A stretch of 64,000 nt of DNA, from NCBI RefSeq assembly GCF_900128505.1, contig NZ_LT669941.1, positions 793,526 to 857,525 of the forward strand, given 5' to 3'. Below are positions 62,631-64,000 of this stretch, one piece after another. The notes beneath the pieces were generated by a model, which was not told the DNA's origin, searched no databases, and saw only the letters and a list, made by a program, of their open reading frames with translations. How positions within the stretch are numbered: position 1 is the first letter of the stretch; each line of letters starts with the position of its first letter. Origin of the DNA: Parabacteroides timonensis (lineage in GTDB: Bacteria > Bacteroidota > Bacteroidia > Bacteroidales > Tannerellaceae). A program made the position numbers and the translations under genes.

Positions 62631-63866
62631 TCAAAATGCTTCCGTCATATTCATATAAACCTGAACTCCATCCAGACCAGGTTCTTTTCCGATATCCAGT
62701 CTGAAGTTTTTACCTGGCTGCATCTGAACACGTAATCCGGCACCGAAATTCAGTTTCCACTTATTCCAGTCAAAAGGGGTATTTCCAATTGTTCCGGTCC
62801 CCATCCAGGCTACAAAACCACATTTCGCCCAAAAGTTACCGCTACTGTATTTTGCCGGAGAACCGAACATATGCCGATATTCGAGGATACCATAGGCCAT
62901 CGATTTATCTCTGTATTTACCCCAATAGTATCCACGCAGGTCGAATGGTGAACCGAAGGAAGGTAATTCGGAGTAGGGGACATCCCCCATACCTATCTGA
63001 CTCTTAGCAATCCACGCCAAGGTACTTCGGGGACGAAAGACATTTACAAAGTGACGGTATTCGAGTTCCAGTATCTCGTAATTATATGCTCCTCCAAGAT
63101 ACTTCCCGAATGCTTTAATATTTCCACTGAGCAATACACCCTTTGTCGGGGTTGCCACATCGTTCCTCGTATCGTACTGAATTAAACCTCCGATACCTAC
63201 ATTCAGATATTTCAATTTGAACTCATTGAAATAAGGATCTTTTTCCATTACCGGATTTATATCGGATGCTTTCGTATAGTTGATATCAAACAAACCTCCC
63301 AAGTAAAAGTGCGGTCGTACTTCCCAGACAAAACGGGGATAGAGTTGGAAATAACTTCTGTGATAACGGGTAGTCGAGTCACTTCTATCCACATGATCGA
63401 TCGTTTCGTATCCTTTCCCATAATAATGGGCAGGCTCATTCCTGTATCCATAGCTGGCATAAATACGGAATTTATTCTGATTGAAAAAGAAAGTACCGGC
63501 ACCGGCAACAACGATTGTTCCATTTAAAGAAAGGTTTATACCGGCAGGTAAGAAAGATCGTTGGGAAATCGTATCGTTTTTATTGAGTCTGAAGCTAGCT
63601 AATACAGCACCGCCAACGCCTAAAGAAGCTTCAGGGGTATAAGAAGGACCGCCCAGGACGGACCACCATATTTTTTTCTGTGCACGAATGGAATCTTTGC
63701 GCAACTGTTTATAATAGCGCTTCAACTGTTTATCGTTTAGTTGCTCTCCATCAATAATAACAACCTCTTTAGAGACAGTATCGGATGGCGTTATATTCTG
63801 TGCCTTTCCGGCCAAAGCAGAAACAGACAGGATCACTCCTGCGAAAACTATTACATGTTTAAACAT
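62631..63866 (-). CDS. BamA/TamA-like outer-membrane surface antigen
   Basis: A 411-residue exported protein with a signal peptide (SALAGKAQ) and a short charged region before the barrel. Strands such as GVGGAVLASF, LSLNGTIVVAGAG and FNFGAGLRVQM fit an Omp85/bacterial surface antigen barrel. POTRA domains are lacking, so it is not BamA itself. It is probably a transport or lipid-linked relative. It is preceded by a TACTTTTG box and by the tail of a histidine kinase on the same strand. Confidence 0.87.
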   Translation of the reverse strand: MFKHVIVFAGVILSVSALAGKAQNITPSDTVSKEVVIIDGEQLNDKQLKRYYKQLRKDSIRAQKKIWWSVLGGPSYTPEASLGVGGAVLASFRLNKNDTISQRSFLPAGINLSLNGTIVVAGAGTFFFNQNKFRIYASYGYRNEPAHYYGKGYETIDHVDRSDSTTRYHRSYFQLYPRFVWEVRPHFYLGGLFDINYTKASDINPVMEKDPYFNEFKLKYLNVGIGGLIQYDTRNDVATPTKGVLLSGNIKAFGKYLGGAYNYEILELEYRHFVNVFRPRSTLAWIAKSQIGMGDVPYSELPSFGSPFDLRGYYWGKYRDKSMAYGILEYRHMFGSPAKYSSGNFWAKCGFVAWMGTGTIGNTPFDWNKWKLNFGAGLRVQMQPGKNFRLDIGKEPGLDGVQVYMNMTEAF

Positions 63867-63889
63867 CGACTGTTTTGTGTTTTAGGTTG

Positions 63890-63897
63890 CAAAAGTA
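63890..63897 (-). promoter_or_regulatory. -7 box TACTTTTG for surface-antigen gene
   Basis: The minus strand reads TACTTTTG, 23 nt before the surface-antigen ATG. Confidence 0.5.
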
Positions 63898-63948
63898 TGA
63901 AAAAGAAAACACATAAACAGCTTTTTTTGTTTACAGCCTTTGGAATAC

Positions 63949-64000
63949 TTAAGGTTTCTGCACAGGAATTTTCAACCAGAACAAGGAACCTTCTCCTACA
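63949..64000 (-). CDS. sensor histidine kinase, C-terminal end (partial)
   Basis: Only 16 codons and a stop are in the window. The minus strand translates to VGEGSLFWLKIPVQKP, the typical last strand of a histidine-kinase ATPase domain (GxGSxFWFxIP). The rest lies right of the window. The identification is from a short motif and so is tentative. Confidence 0.6.
   Translation of the reverse strand, partial: VGEGSLFWLKIPVQKP

Noticed and set aside
63897..64000. Plus-strand frame starting ATG AAA AAG with a hydrophobic run
   Set aside because: It looks like a signal peptide, but the opposite strand gives the typical C-terminal end of a histidine kinase with its stop, in line with the neighbouring minus-strand gene.
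1..64000. Insertion sequences, prophage or conjugative genes
   Set aside because: No transposase, integrase, relaxase or phage structural motif was seen in any frame.

Overview
The window is chromosomal DNA from a member of the Bacteroidales, most likely Parabacteroides or a close relative. The evidence is the TAnnTTTG promoter element (the -7 box of Bacteroidetes) in front of many genes, weak ribosome binding sites, a fimbrillin-type lipoprotein, many SPII lipoproteins and an NADH-linked trimeric [FeFe] hydrogenase. The genus call is an inference from gene content. I see no rRNA, tRNA, CRISPR array, transposase or prophage gene.

Layout. 1-7.9 kb: the end of pyrD, a GH36 alpha-galactosidase, an MFS carrier, an MgtC-like protein, and a minus-strand operon serB / Dabb protein / C_GCAxxG_C_C protein. 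8.1-13.1 kb: a structured leader before a thioredoxin-fold protein lacking CXXC, a GH20 hexosaminidase lipoprotein and an Xaa-Pro aminopeptidase. 13.2-17.0 kb: a six-gene operon (DRTGG, HATPase, hydrogenase-like Fe-S protein, DRTGG, PHP, HATPase) that looks like a redox-sensing satellite of the hydrogenase. 17-22.7 kb: mltF, rlmD, ppdK. 22.9-32.2 kb: a phospho-signalling island made of a lone LytTR domain, two FHA proteins, a lysine- and arginine-free acidic small protein, a PP2C phosphatase, a membrane Ser/Thr kinase, an outer-membrane-type protein and a Kelch lipoprotein. 32.2-37.8 kb: cysE and the hydrogenase operon (2Fe-2S protein, HydB, HydA, HydC). 38-42.8 kb: lemA/TPM, an MNT-HEPN fusion, a hairpin-array repeat element and a tri-haem cytochrome c peroxidase. 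42.8-51.2 kb: an RlpA-like protein, a heavy-metal RND efflux operon with its own two-component system, and two tiny membrane proteins. 51.2-64 kb: a GT51 transglycosylase with an AsmA-like front, D-lactate dehydrogenase, a patatin, a TPP-riboswitch thiamine operon, a small ATPase, two outer-membrane proteins and the tail of a histidine kinase.

How the genes work together. PpdK, HydABC and LdhA fit a fermenter that handles pyruvate and NADH by several routes. The 13-17 kb operon probably reports redox or H2 state to a kinase or anti-sigma-type ATPase. The 24-32 kb island holds a complete writer (kinase), eraser (PP2C) and readers (FHA), with envelope proteins in the same run.

The most unusual non-coding DNA is a 239-bp element (41012-41250) of eight hairpins arranged with mirror symmetry, whose two halves differ by compensatory substitutions. 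Two other intergenic loci (about 11.36 kb and 38.1 kb) carry short palindromes at an exact 22-bp period but with different core sequences.
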